Notes under the pieces: model-generated
What the model saw: only the letters and a program-made list of their open reading frames with translations
What the model was told of the DNA's origin: nothing
Databases searched by the model: none
Shown: one piece after another, positions 43,522 to 52,379 of the stretch
Layout: each line of letters starts with the position of its first letter
Numbering within the stretch: position 1 is the first letter of the stretch
Translations under genes and position numbers: made by a program
From: JAPWJZ01 sp038247245
GTDB lineage: Bacteria; Pseudomonadota; Alphaproteobacteria; Micavibrionales; UBA2020
NCBI GenBank assembly: GCA_038247245.1
Contig: JBBRVE010000003.1
Coordinates: 1-64,000 of the forward strand
DNA: 64,000 nucleotides
Direction of reading: 5' to 3'

Positions 43522-46248
43522 ATGGCGAAAGCCCTGAGTTTACCCAATGGCGTGCGCGTCGTCACCGAACAGCGCCCCGGCACCGGCACAGTTGCCATGC
43601 AGATTTACCTCAGGTCAGGCGGCGTCGATGAAGCGCCTGACGAAAGCGGCCTCACCAACCTGATGCAGGAAGCGGCGCAGACCGGCACCACCACCCGCAC
43701 CCGCAACCAGATCGCGGATGACGCCGAAACCAAGGGCAGCCCCATCCAGAGCTTCACGAACATGGAAGTCACCATGTTCAAGACCAAGGCGCTCGCGCGT
43801 AACGCGGGTGATGCCTTCGGCGTATTGGCCGATGTTATATTGAATCCGGTTTTCGATGCCGCCGAACTGGAGCAGGTCAAGGAACAGATCGTCCAGAGCC
43901 TGCTGCAGCAGAAAAAATCCCCAGCCGCCGCTGCCACCAACAAATTCATGGAAACCGCCTTCGCCGGACAGAGCATGGGTCAAAGCACGCAGGGCACGCC
44001 GGAACTGGTTGAATCCTACACGCCAGCGCAGCTGAAGCAAAAACACGCCGAGCTGCTGTCGCGCCCGGGGGATATCATCGTGTCCTTCACGGGGGATATC
44101 GATCCCGCGACCGCCGAAAAACTGGTCGCCGATACCTTTGGCAAATTGCAGGGCGGCGCGAAACCCGCCACGCCCAAGGCGACATTTACCGCAGGCGAAT
44201 ATCGCGAAGACAACGACAGCAACCAGGTAAACGTCAATTTGGGCTTCCGCGCGCCCGACGGAAATGATTCAGACCGTTATGCGATGATGTTGTTCAAATC
44301 TGTGCTGGCGGGCGGTATGTCGTCGCCGCTGTTTCAGGAACTGCGCGTGAAACGCGGCCTTGTTTACACGCCGCGCGCGACCTACGGGCAGTATGATAAC
44401 GCCGGTTACTTCTCTATCGACAACGGCACCGGCCCCGGCAAAGCCGGCGAGCTGGTGACGGCGGTGATCGAATTGCTGGGCACGGTCGCCCGCGACGGTT
44501 TTGCGCAAAAAGACATCGATCAGGCGCGTGACCGCTTTATCCGCGCCGTGCGCAACAGCACTGAAACGGCCGATTCCGCAGCAGGATACAACGCCAATCA
44601 GGTCATGAAATTCGGTGCCGTGCTGGGGCCGGATGACCTGGAGAAAAACCTGAAATCCGTGACTGCCGACGATTTGCGCCGGATTGCGGGTCAGATGCTC
44701 AAGGATGGCGATTTTGTGCTCGCCGCTGTCGGCCCGCAGGCGACGTTGCCCACCAGTGCCGAATTGAAAAAACTGATGCAGGATCAGGTTGCGGGCATCG
44801 ATATCCCGGAAAAAGCACCTGCTGCGCCCGCCGTTGCTGCCACGTTCAACGCACTTGCCAAATCATCCGACAGCTATGGCGCGCCGCAGGTAACCGTGCT
44901 GCCGAACGGGCTCAAGGTCATTACGGTTGAACGCCCGGGCCCATTGTCGATTGGTGGCTGGGTGGGTGCGGGATCCGACCATGAAACCCCTGAACTGGCG
45001 GGTGCGACGCACCTGAACGAACACATGATGTTCCGCGGCACGCCGTCTTATCCGTCCGGCACGATTGATAAAATCGTCGAAGGTGAGATGGGCGGCGGAT
45101 TGAACGCCTATACCTCGAACGATAAAACGGTTTATTACTTCTATTCCCTGCTGCCCGCTCACCTGCAGAAATCGGTCGATATCATCGGCGAGATGATTTT
45201 TCAGGCCGACATCAAGCAGACAGAGCTGACCGGCACGCCCACCACGCGCCCTGACGGCACCATCGACCCCGGCAAGGGCGAAATCGAAGCCGTGATCGAG
45301 GAATTGAAAATGGGCCGCGACAAGCCGGGCCGCATCGCCTACCAGCAAATGATGGCGCAGGCCTATGCCGGATCAACCCATGGCGAAACCGTGATCGGCA
45401 CCGAACCCGTGCTGCGCGCCATGACCGCCGATATGCTGCGCGATTACCGCGATGAATTCTATTCGCCCAATAACGTGATTTTCGGCGCCGCCGGCCCCGT
45501 GAAGCACGATGATTTCGTGAAATTGATCGAGGCAAAATTCGGCCATCTGCAGCCCACCGCTTTCCCGCCGCTTGATGTGCCCGCCTATAAGGGCGGTACA
45601 GCGGCGGAGGAACACAAGGCCGCGCAGCTAGCGACCGTGTTGCTGGCGGCAGACAGCGTTGATACCGCGCATCCGGACAATTTTGCCTATGACGCGCTGG
45701 GGCTTATCCTGGGCGGCGGTTATTCGTCGCGCCTTGCCAAGGGTGTGGTGAACAGCCAGCTGGCGCTGGCGGCAAGCGCAGGCAACTCCAACTACCGCAA
45801 TGCGGGTGCCTTTATGTTTCAGGCGACAACCGCGCCCGAAAACGTAAAACCCCTGATGCGCGAATTGTACGCCGAGCTGCGCCGTCTGCCGGGTGATGTG
45901 ACACAGGCCGAACTCGACAAGGCCAAGAGCATGCTGGAATTATCCGTGCGCGGCGGCTACGAAGAAAACAACGACATCATCGACGCTTATGCCGTCGACC
46001 TGCAATCATCGGGCAAGCTGGTGACGGAGGACGATAAAATCAAGGCGATCAACGCCCTGACTCTGGACGATATCCGCCGCGTGGCGGCACAGGTGCTGGC
46101 GTCGAACCCTACCGCATCCATGATCGTGCCGCCCGGCACCGACCCGAAACTGCTGCCGACCCATGCCGAAGTGGTCGCCATGCGTGACGACAAGGACTGG
46201 CAGAAACCGGCCAACACCAAAAAGCCGAAACCGCCCCAGGCGGCGTAA
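43522..46248 (+). CDS. Two-domain M16 metallopeptidase with one active half
   Basis: 908 residues containing two tandem M16 (insulinase/PqqL-like) units. The first (to about 440) has lost the zinc motif: where HxxEH is expected it reads LTNLMQEAAQTGT. The second (about 450-900) has the intact inverted zinc motif HLNEH (497-501) in GATHLNEHMMFRGT, and the downstream Glu in EIEAVIEELKMG. This is a single-chain version of the active/inactive pairs of M16B peptidases. The ATG at 43522 follows a GGAGG site; no signal peptide is present, so it is predicted cytoplasmic. The Lys/Pro tail is short. Confidence 0.88.
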   Translation: MAKALSLPNGVRVVTEQRPGTGTVAMQIYLRSGGVDEAPDESGLTNLMQEAAQTGTTTRTRNQIADDAETKGSPIQSFTNMEVTMFKTKALARNAGDAFGVLADVILNPVFDAAELEQVKEQIVQSLLQQKKSPAAAATNKFMETAFAGQSMGQSTQGTPELVESYTPAQLKQKHAELLSRPGDIIVSFTGDIDPATAEKLVADTFGKLQGGAKPATPKATFTAGEYREDNDSNQVNVNLGFRAPDGNDSDRYAMMLFKSVLAGGMSSPLFQELRVKRGLVYTPRATYGQYDNAGYFSIDNGTGPGKAGELVTAVIELLGTVARDGFAQKDIDQARDRFIRAVRNSTETADSAAGYNANQVMKFGAVLGPDDLEKNLKSVTADDLRRIAGQMLKDGDFVLAAVGPQATLPTSAELKKLMQDQVAGIDIPEKAPAAPAVAATFNALAKSSDSYGAPQVTVLPNGLKVITVERPGPLSIGGWVGAGSDHETPELAGATHLNEHMMFRGTPSYPSGTIDKIVEGEMGGGLNAYTSNDKTVYYFYSLLPAHLQKSVDIIGEMIFQADIKQTELTGTPTTRPDGTIDPGKGEIEAVIEELKMGRDKPGRIAYQQMMAQAYAGSTHGETVIGTEPVLRAMTADMLRDYRDEFYSPNNVIFGAAGPVKHDDFVKLIEAKFGHLQPTAFPPLDVPAYKGGTAAEEHKAAQLATVLLAADSVDTAHPDNFAYDALGLILGGGYSSRLAKGVVNSQLALAASAGNSNYRNAGAFMFQATTAPENVKPLMRELYAELRRLPGDVTQAELDKAKSMLELSVRGGYEENNDIIDAYAVDLQSSGKLVTEDDKIKAINALTLDDIRRVAAQVLASNPTASMIVPPGTDPKLLPTHAEVVAMRDDKDWQKPANTKKPKPPQAA

Positions 46249-46281
46249 AAGCAGGCACTTGCTTTCACTGGCGCAACCGAT

Positions 46282-46318
46282 AAAATGCGGGGGAACAACA
46301 GGGTTCCCCCGCATTTTT
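46282..46318 (+). terminator. Intrinsic terminator abutting the next start codon
   Basis: Stem ATGCGGGGGAAC / GTTCCCCCGCAT (46285-46296 and 46303-46314), loop AACAGG, followed by TTTT. It ends 2 nt before the ATG of the ABC transporter gene, so little room is left for a separate promoter or ribosome site. Confidence 0.88.
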
Positions 46319-46319
46319 C

Positions 46320-48002
46320 ATGAAATTACTGTTTCGCGACGTCTGGTCACTGTCATCCCCGTATTGGAAATCTGCGGATCGCAAGATCGCATGGATTTTG
46401 CTGGTCGTGATCGTGGCCATGAGCCTGTTCGACGTTTACCTCAGCGTGCTGTTCAATGAATGGAACAATGATTTTTACGATTCATTACAGAACGTCGATA
46501 AAAAGGCGTTTTATGACGCGCTGTTCAAGTTTTCGTGGCTGGCGGCATTGTTCATCATCAACGCGGTGTACCGGCTGTACCTGAACCAGATGCTGCAGAT
46601 ACGCTGGCGGCGCTGGATGACCGATCAGTATCTCGACAAATGGCTGGCACGCCAATCCTATTACCGTCTGCAGGTGGCGGGTAATCCAGCGGATAACCCC
46701 GACCAGCGTATTGCCGAAGATATCAACCAGTTTATCTCGCTGACGCTCGACCTCACGCTCGGCCTGCTGTCGTCTGTCGTGACGCTGTTTTCATTCCTGT
46801 TCATCCTGTGGACACTGTCGGGTGATTTCTCGTTCACCGTTGCAGGACATGCCATCACCATCCCCGGCTATATGGTGTGGTTCGCGCTCGGCTATGCGGT
46901 TGCGGGTACTTGGGTCACATCGAAACTGGGCCGCCCCCTGATCTCGCTCAATTTCGACCAGCAGAAATACGAGGCCGATTTCCGCTTCAGCCTGATCCGC
47001 CTGCGCGAAAGCGCCGAAAGCATCGCCTTCTATCACGGCGAGGCGCAGGAAAAACAGGGCTTTGCCACACGCTTCGCCCGTGTCTTCGACAATTACTGGC
47101 AGATCATGAAGCGTCAGAAAACACTGACATGGTTCACCTCCGGCTATTACCAGATCGCGATCATCTTTCCTTATGTCGTCGCCGCACCCCGCTATTTCGC
47201 CACGCAGATCAAGCTGGGCGGGCTGATGCAAACGGCATCGGCGTTCGGGCAGGTGCAGGGCGCTCTGTCCTATATCATCGGTTCATACACCAGCATCGCG
47301 ACATGGAAATCCGTGATCGCGCGTCTGACCGGCTTCACCGCCAGCATGGAGGCCGTTGCGGCGCAGATGCAGGGCGCGCCCATTCAGGCGGCGGGGCAGG
47401 CGGTTTCTGCCGCCAACCTGAATGTCGGGTTGCCGGATGGCCGCCAATTGCTGAAGGGGGTCGATTTTACCGTCGCGGCGGGCGAGGCATTATTGATTCA
47501 AGGGGCTTCAGGTAGCGGGAAATCGACGCTGCTGCGCGTGATGTCCGGCCTTTGGCCCTGGGCGTCGGGCGGGGTGTCTATTCCGCAGAATGCCAATGTG
47601 CTGTTCACGCCGCAAAAACCCTATCTGCCGCTGGGTACGCTGCGTGATGCGCTCCTGTACCCGAATGTCACGGGCGTATCGGATGATGAACTGAAAGCCG
47701 CGCTGGAAACCTGCCGTCTGCCGCACCTTGCATCGCGTCTGGACAACAGCGAAGCATGGTCTCATATCCTGTCGCTGGGCGAACAGCAGCGCGTCGCGTT
47801 CCTGCGTGCATTGCTGGTGAAGCCATCGGTGATTTTTCTGGATGAAGCCAGTTCCGCGCTGGATGAAGATGCGGAGGCTTATTTCTACGGGTTGCTGCGG
47901 ACACATCTGCCGCAATCATCGATCATCAGCGTCGGCCATCGTGGCACGCTGAAGGCACTGCATAACAGTGTGCTCAATCTGGGTGATTTCCTGGCGGCCT
48001 AG
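46320..48002 (+). CDS. ABC transporter, fused permease-ATPase (SbmA/BacA-like, YddA type)
   Basis: 560 residues: about six membrane helices (to about 330) in an SbmA/BacA-like or ABC_membrane_2 domain, then an ATPase domain. Nucleotide-binding motifs are complete: Walker A GASGSGKST (about 395), signature SLGEQQRVAFLRAL, Walker B VIFLDEASSALDE, and the H-loop SVGHRG. This half-transporter plan, like YddA and the peroxisomal ALD proteins, suggests a homodimer moving a lipid, fatty acid or peptide. No ribosome site is visible because the preceding terminator hairpin occupies that position. Confidence 0.88.
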   Translation: MKLLFRDVWSLSSPYWKSADRKIAWILLVVIVAMSLFDVYLSVLFNEWNNDFYDSLQNVDKKAFYDALFKFSWLAALFIINAVYRLYLNQMLQIRWRRWMTDQYLDKWLARQSYYRLQVAGNPADNPDQRIAEDINQFISLTLDLTLGLLSSVVTLFSFLFILWTLSGDFSFTVAGHAITIPGYMVWFALGYAVAGTWVTSKLGRPLISLNFDQQKYEADFRFSLIRLRESAESIAFYHGEAQEKQGFATRFARVFDNYWQIMKRQKTLTWFTSGYYQIAIIFPYVVAAPRYFATQIKLGGLMQTASAFGQVQGALSYIIGSYTSIATWKSVIARLTGFTASMEAVAAQMQGAPIQAAGQAVSAANLNVGLPDGRQLLKGVDFTVAAGEALLIQGASGSGKSTLLRVMSGLWPWASGGVSIPQNANVLFTPQKPYLPLGTLRDALLYPNVTGVSDDELKAALETCRLPHLASRLDNSEAWSHILSLGEQQRVAFLRALLVKPSVIFLDEASSALDEDAEAYFYGLLRTHLPQSSIISVGHRGTLKALHNSVLNLGDFLAA

Positions 48003-48010
48003 GGCTCCTG

Positions 48011-48475
48011 TCACATATCGCGCATCGGCGATTGCCAGCCGTGCTTGAGGTACTCCGCCACTTTTTCGACGTTCAATGGCTTGCGGAGCACACCATCGGC
48101 GCGCAGGTCAAGCGCGCGGCGGATACTTTCGTAATTCAGTTCGCCCGACAATATCACAACGGGAATATCTTCCAGAAACTGGTCAGCCTTCAATCGCTCC
48201 AGCAGCGCGAGCCCGTTCATGCGTGGCAGGTTGATATCGATGATGATGATGGTCGGCGTCAGGCAGGTGACGCTATGGTCTTCGAAACCCTGTTCGCGCA
48301 TGTATTTAACCAGATCCTCCCCATCGGCGAAGCAGGTGACTTCCTTCACATAGCCGCTGTTTTCAAGCGTTGTCTTGCTGAAAATGCGGTCATCTTCTTC
48401 ATCTTCGACCAGCAATACGCGACAGTGGCGTGGGGGCGCAGTGGTTTCGCCGGCCATTTGATCTTTATACTGCAT
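48011..48475 (-). CDS. Stand-alone response regulator (receiver only), first
   Basis: 154-residue single-domain receiver. VLLVEDEEDDR carries the acidic pocket, Asp80 in IIIIDINLPRMNG is the phospho-acceptor, and VLRKPL has the conserved Lys. No output domain. The DEEDD start and the long insert before the Asp are typical of receivers paired with phytochrome-like kinases. Its start overlaps the next receiver's end by 11 nt and has an AGGAG ribosome site. It may act as a phosphate relay or sink with the divergent kinase at 49221. Confidence 0.9.
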   Translation of the reverse strand: MQYKDQMAGETTAPPRHCRVLLVEDEEDDRIFSKTTLENSGYVKEVTCFADGEDLVKYMREQGFEDHSVTCLTPTIIIIDINLPRMNGLALLERLKADQFLEDIPVVILSGELNYESIRRALDLRADGVLRKPLNVEKVAEYLKHGWQSPMRDM

Positions 48476-48965
48476 CCCTGTTCTCCTTTAAAAAATTTAT
48501 CTCGTGCGTCGCAGCGGTATCGTCACCCCTGCCGTGCAGCGCGTCTATGATATTGCGGCGGGATACCGGTTTTTGCAGGAAGGCCTGCGCGCCCGCTGCC
48601 AGTGCCGCCCGCATTTTGGCGGCGTCCTGCGTGCCGGACACCACGATAACGGGAATGGCGGAAAATTTCTCTGACGCGCGCAGAAACTCCAGCACACGGA
48701 TGCCATCTATGCCCGTCATGTGCAGATCCAGCAAGATCATCCGGGGCATATCCTGTGGGCGCGGATGATCGCGGAGGTAGTCAATAAGTCCATTGCCGGT
48801 GAAAAAAGTAATAACCGGCGTTTCCCCGAACAGGAAGCCAAGTTCATGGCGCAGGAATTCCTTGTCATCAAGATTGTCGTCGACTACAACAACGGGTTTC
48901 GCAGCGTGGTCGATGATTGATGTGGCTCCCGCGACCTTCGGCATAATACTTTCGAAGGGTCGCAT
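48465..48965 (-). CDS. Stand-alone response regulator (receiver only), second
   Basis: 166-residue receiver with a short N-terminal extension. VVVVDDNLDDKEF supplies the acidic residues, Asp80 in MILLDLHMTGIDG is the phosphorylation site, and AFLQKPVS has the Lys. The ATG at 48965 follows GAGGA at 8 nt and is preferred over a GTG five codons upstream. It is co-transcribed with the downstream receiver and divergent from the histidine kinase at 49221; the 255-bp gap between them holds both promoters (a TTGCCA box is visible at 49165). Confidence 0.9.
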   Translation of the reverse strand: MRPFESIMPKVAGATSIIDHAAKPVVVVDDNLDDKEFLRHELGFLFGETPVITFFTGNGLIDYLRDHPRPQDMPRMILLDLHMTGIDGIRVLEFLRASEKFSAIPVIVVSGTQDAAKMRAALAAGAQAFLQKPVSRRNIIDALHGRGDDTAATHEINFLKENRDAV

Positions 48966-49220
48966 AACTTCTATCCTCACTGCGCAGTCAAAACACCGGT
49001 CATGAAAATATGCACGTTATATACAGGTTCAGTTTATCACGGGTGCGGTTAACATCCCTTGAACTAACCAATGCATGATATTCAAATACAGCGCAAAATT
49101 TATCAAAATTGACAGATCGTTGCGTATTTCGTGTAGCCACGGAACTTTTGACGCACCTGATTGTTTGCCACAGTAAGCGGTGTATTCATTTTATAAGCTA
49201 TTGTGATAAGGGTATAAATC

Positions 49221-49979
49221 ATGACGATTTTCCAGTCTGCGATCAGTGAAGGCGGCGGATTTCCGGCGTATCCCGATAACGCCGATGCGCTGCGCGCGCT
49301 GCAAGAATCAAATCAGGCATTGTCGGGTTTTGCGCATGCCTTATCGCATGACCTGAAGGGCCCGCTTCGCCATATCGCTACCTATAGCCAGATGCTGAAT
49401 GACATCTACGGCGCGCAACTGGGCGAGCAGGGGCAGAAATTCACCGCGCGGATTGTTGTCAATTCCAACCGCGCCGTCCGGCTCCTCGAAGATTTACTGG
49501 CCTATGCGGAGGCGAAGGAAACGCCCGAGGAAAAAACACCTGTTAATCTTAATAAAACACTCGTTGAAATTATCGATACCTTGCAGGACACGGTCTATGA
49601 AACGGGCGCGGTCGTGAGCTCATCCGACCTGCCGATCATCACAGCCTTTCCCACGCGCCTGCGGCAGTTGCTGCAAAACCTGATTTTGAATGCGCTCACC
49701 TATAAATCGCGCTCTGCGCCTGTCATTAGCATCACGGCAACCGAGCTTGAAAGCGAATATCTGTTTTCGGTGCAGGATAATGGTCCCGGCATCGATCCGC
49801 AGTATCAGGCGCAGGTGTTTGAACCGTTCCAGCGGCTGCATTCGCGTGATGATATAGAAGGTTCCGGCCTTGGTCTTGCCATCTGCCGCCGCATCATCGA
49901 CCTGCATGGCGGCAAATTGTGGGTGGAATCGGAAGGCGGTTCAGGCGCGACGTTCTTCTTTACGCTGCCGAAACAGTGA
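49221..49979 (+). CDS. Sensor histidine kinase without sensor domain
   Basis: 252 residues: a short N-terminal segment, then HisKA with the phospho-acceptor His43 in HALSHDLKGPLRHI, and HATPase_c with the N box (NLILNALTYKS), G1 (DNGPGID) and G2 (GSGLGLAI). The catalytic part most resembles bacteriophytochrome-type kinases. With no membrane segment or recognisable sensor module, it must receive its signal from a partner protein. The two divergent receivers are likely targets. The last 20 nt overlap the convergent PurA-like gene. Confidence 0.9.
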   Translation: MTIFQSAISEGGGFPAYPDNADALRALQESNQALSGFAHALSHDLKGPLRHIATYSQMLNDIYGAQLGEQGQKFTARIVVNSNRAVRLLEDLLAYAEAKETPEEKTPVNLNKTLVEIIDTLQDTVYETGAVVSSSDLPIITAFPTRLRQLLQNLILNALTYKSRSAPVISITATELESEYLFSVQDNGPGIDPQYQAQVFEPFQRLHSRDDIEGSGLGLAICRRIIDLHGGKLWVESEGGSGATFFFTLPKQ

Positions 49980-51159
49980 CCGTCGCGCGTGTCGGTCCAC
50001 GGCTTTCCAGCAATGTCTTCGCGCCGGTGCGTTTTTTCAGCAGTTCCAGGTATCCCCCCATGCGCCCGGTCGTGATGCTGCCACGGTCGGCATAAGTCAC
50101 CAGTTCGTCCATCTGGTCAATGCAGGTGACGGCAAGTGCGGGGTTAACATTGATGCTGCCCGCCGCGTCGGACAAATCGTCGCGTATGAATGACGCCAGC
50201 GTCTCGACCTCCAGCAACGCGTAGCGCAGGTTGCCCTGCCAGTCGTTCAGGACGTTTGTATTGTCATTGATGCCCGCTGCGGGGGGCTCTTTTTCTTCGT
50301 TTTCCAGCGGCCCTGCGCCGTGGCGGGTCAGGTAGGCGCGGGTGGCGTAGGTGACGTTCAGGTCTCCGATGCCGCCATCCTGCGCCAGCGCCATGACGTT
50401 TTTCAGGCCGGTATTGGAACGTGTCACATGAGGAAAAATCCCGCGCGTCTGGTCGAGCATCAGCCCCTGCGCGCCTTCGAACACGATGCGTTTTTGTGTA
50501 TCGGCAAGAAATGATGCGCCCGCCTGCCGCGTCGTGTGCAGAAAAAATGCCGTGTCCTCGATAAATTTTCCCACGATGCCGGCCGATGCGACCCGTTCCT
50601 GCCATTTTTCGGGCAGGGTGGTAAACCCCAGCGCGGCGAGGCGTTGTGGCAGCCATTCTTTTTGTATCAAGCCCAGCTTGGCGCGCAACGCTGCCGTATC
50701 AGCAAGCTCGCCATAAAAAAGGGCGAGGGGCGCGTGCTGGCATCGCTCGATCGTTTCGCCGAAACCCATGCCGCAGCTGCCGTGGCGGCCATTGCCGCGC
50801 ATGTCTTCCGCGATCTGGTTGATCATCATGTCATAGGGCGTGGTCACGATGGATGCTGCATCGACATGGATTTGCGGCACGCTGCATTTGGGTGACAGCA
50901 CATCCCATTCCTTGCGGAACAACAGCGGGTTGCAGACGAAATAACGGCTGAGAAATGTTTCCGCGCCGGCAAAACTGCCGCTGCCGATATGGCTGAACAC
51001 ATGGCGTTTGTTATCGGGCGTGACGACGGTATGCCCCGCCTGCGCGCCGCCGTTGAATCGCACGACGACGGCATCCGATTTTGCGGCATAATAATCGGTC
51101 ATCAGGCCCTTGCCTTCATCCCCGAAATTCGCGCCGATCACGACATCTGCTGTTTTCAT
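49960..51159 (-). CDS. Divergent adenylosuccinate synthetase-like protein (PurA paralog)
   Basis: 399 residues, shorter than the usual about 430. The PurA core is recognisable: GANFGDEGKGLMTD with the catalytic Asp14, RFNGGAQAGHTVV, FEGAQGLMLD, and RAYLTRHGAGPL. The loop that in canonical enzymes reads like TTGRRRRTGWLD and binds aspartate is here NTNVLNDWQGNLRYALLE, and a TTGRMGGYLE segment appears near the C-terminus instead. The enzyme may thus use another amino donor or nucleotide, or be a regulated paralog. The genes beside it are signalling and vWA genes, not purine genes. Confidence 0.72.
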   Translation of the reverse strand: MKTADVVIGANFGDEGKGLMTDYYAAKSDAVVVRFNGGAQAGHTVVTPDNKRHVFSHIGSGSFAGAETFLSRYFVCNPLLFRKEWDVLSPKCSVPQIHVDAASIVTTPYDMMINQIAEDMRGNGRHGSCGMGFGETIERCQHAPLALFYGELADTAALRAKLGLIQKEWLPQRLAALGFTTLPEKWQERVASAGIVGKFIEDTAFFLHTTRQAGASFLADTQKRIVFEGAQGLMLDQTRGIFPHVTRSNTGLKNVMALAQDGGIGDLNVTYATRAYLTRHGAGPLENEEKEPPAAGINDNTNVLNDWQGNLRYALLEVETLASFIRDDLSDAAGSINVNPALAVTCIDQMDELVTYADRGSITTGRMGGYLELLKKRTGAKTLLESRGPTRATVTVSAA

Positions 51160-51188
51160 CCTGCCCCATATTTTCCGGCATTAAAGCA

Positions 51189-51220
51189 AATCCCGCCTGC
51201 GGTATCAAGCAGGCGGGATT
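51189..51220 (-). terminator. Hairpin terminator after the vWA gene
   Basis: Perfect 12-bp stem AATCCCGCCTGC / GCAGGCGGGATT with an 8-nt loop, between the vWA gene and the PurA-like gene. On the minus strand it is followed by TTGCTTT, an imperfect T-tract, so termination is likely but not certain. Confidence 0.65.
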
Positions 51221-51248
51221 GCCGTGTAAGTGTATCTGTAACTGCGCC

Positions 51249-52193
51249 TTAGGGTTTCAGCTTGAGTTTCAGGCTCTTCGGCGGCAGGGGGAAGGCGTTG
51301 TTGTTGGCGACGCCCGGTTTCATGTGCGAAATCGCGTCCTCCACCACTTTCGCAGTGGGGCCTTGCCAGCTTTTCACCACATCGGCGGGTTCCTTGCCGT
51401 TGTGGACTTCCAGCACCGATACCAGCACTTCGGAAAGCTTGTTATAGTCCTTCAGCGAAATGATGTGGTCAGCGGGCAGCACCTTGTTCCAGCTGGCATA
51501 GACTTCTTTCTTGTGGCTCAGGGCGTGGTTGCCCTGTTCGACGACCACATGATAGACGTCGTATTTCGCCGACACCATTTTCAGCAGGTCTTTCGTGCTG
51601 ATATCCGCAGGCACATCGTCGCCCAGGAATTTCTTGATATGGCGCGCCTCCAGAACAGACGGGCATTCTTCGTCGCCGAAGGTGAAGATGATGCCTTTTT
51701 TGCCGCGTTTCACGCTATCGATATCGGTCTTGGTCGCCGCGAAATACCAGGGCAGGTTATAGCTTTCAAAGCTGTTGCCTCCGCCGCCTTTTTCTAAATA
51801 GATGTCTTTCAGCTGCTCCGCGATGCGGATATCGGCCTCGAACTGCGAGGCCTGCAGCGGTGCGCGGTCGTAATACACGTCGCCCACGCCCATCACCATG
51901 ATATGGGGATCGGACACCGGCTGTCGGTCGAGGATCGCCTCGACCAGCGTACCGAGGCCTTCGCGCGCCATGCGGTCGGCGATAACGCCCATCGAGCCCG
52001 TGACGTCGAGCGCGAGGATGATCGGGGTCGAATTCGGGTTTTTGACGGAATCGCGCGATTCACGGACAGTGACGCCGCGCGGATCCATCGATTGCTTGAT
52101 GCTGGATTGGTTGAAAATCTGGCTGGTGCTTTTGCCCTTGGTGCTGGTGGCATGCTTGTCCCAGTCGTTATTGTCCCATCTGCCGTATCCCAT
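51249..52193 (-). CDS. von Willebrand factor A domain protein
   Basis: 314 residues. The vWA domain has a MIDAS-type motif, ALDVTGSMG (Asp63, with Thr65/Ser67), near VYYDRAPL and a later FTFGDEECPS. The N-terminus is polar, with a WDNNDWDKH segment, and the C-terminus ends in a Pro/Lys tail. No membrane helix or signal peptide, so it is predicted cytoplasmic; such proteins often act as metal-dependent adaptors with an ATPase partner, but no MoxR-type gene is adjacent. A strong GAGGAGG ribosome site and the repeats upstream suggest regulated, efficient expression. Confidence 0.82.
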   Translation of the reverse strand: MGYGRWDNNDWDKHATSTKGKSTSQIFNQSSIKQSMDPRGVTVRESRDSVKNPNSTPIILALDVTGSMGVIADRMAREGLGTLVEAILDRQPVSDPHIMVMGVGDVYYDRAPLQASQFEADIRIAEQLKDIYLEKGGGGNSFESYNLPWYFAATKTDIDSVKRGKKGIIFTFGDEECPSVLEARHIKKFLGDDVPADISTKDLLKMVSAKYDVYHVVVEQGNHALSHKKEVYASWNKVLPADHIISLKDYNKLSEVLVSVLEVHNGKEPADVVKSWQGPTAKVVEDAISHMKPGVANNNAFPLPPKSLKLKLKP

Positions 52194-52223
52194 CGTATGG
52201 CCTCCTCGAAGTTGAGAGCTTTA

Positions 52224-52291
52224 TATGCTCATTGTGATGATTTTTTATTCTCTTATAGAGCATAAGTTATACGCGTAGAGAGCATAAGTCA
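52224..52291 (-). promoter_or_regulatory. Promoter region of the vWA gene with paired direct repeats
   Basis: GAGCATAAGT occurs twice in direct orientation, at 52258-52267 and 52280-52289, start-to-start 22 bp (two helical turns). A third, inverted copy, TATGCTC, lies at 52224-52230. On the gene's strand, TTGACT (rc of 52286-52291) and TATAAC lie about 15 bp apart among the repeats. This looks like an operator overlapping a promoter, binding an unknown regulator. Confidence 0.5.
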
Positions 52292-52379
52292 ATACGCAGA
52301 AAATACGCGCTAAACAAGGGTTTGGGCGGGTTTTAAAAATGGGAAACGCCAGCAAAAGCAGAATCGGGGGGCGATTACA

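Noticed and set aside
49960..51159. PurZ (2-aminoadenine synthesis, phage Z-genome)
   Set aside because: As I recall, PurZ replaces the catalytic Asp of GDEGKG by Ser; here the Asp is intact and no phage genes are nearby.
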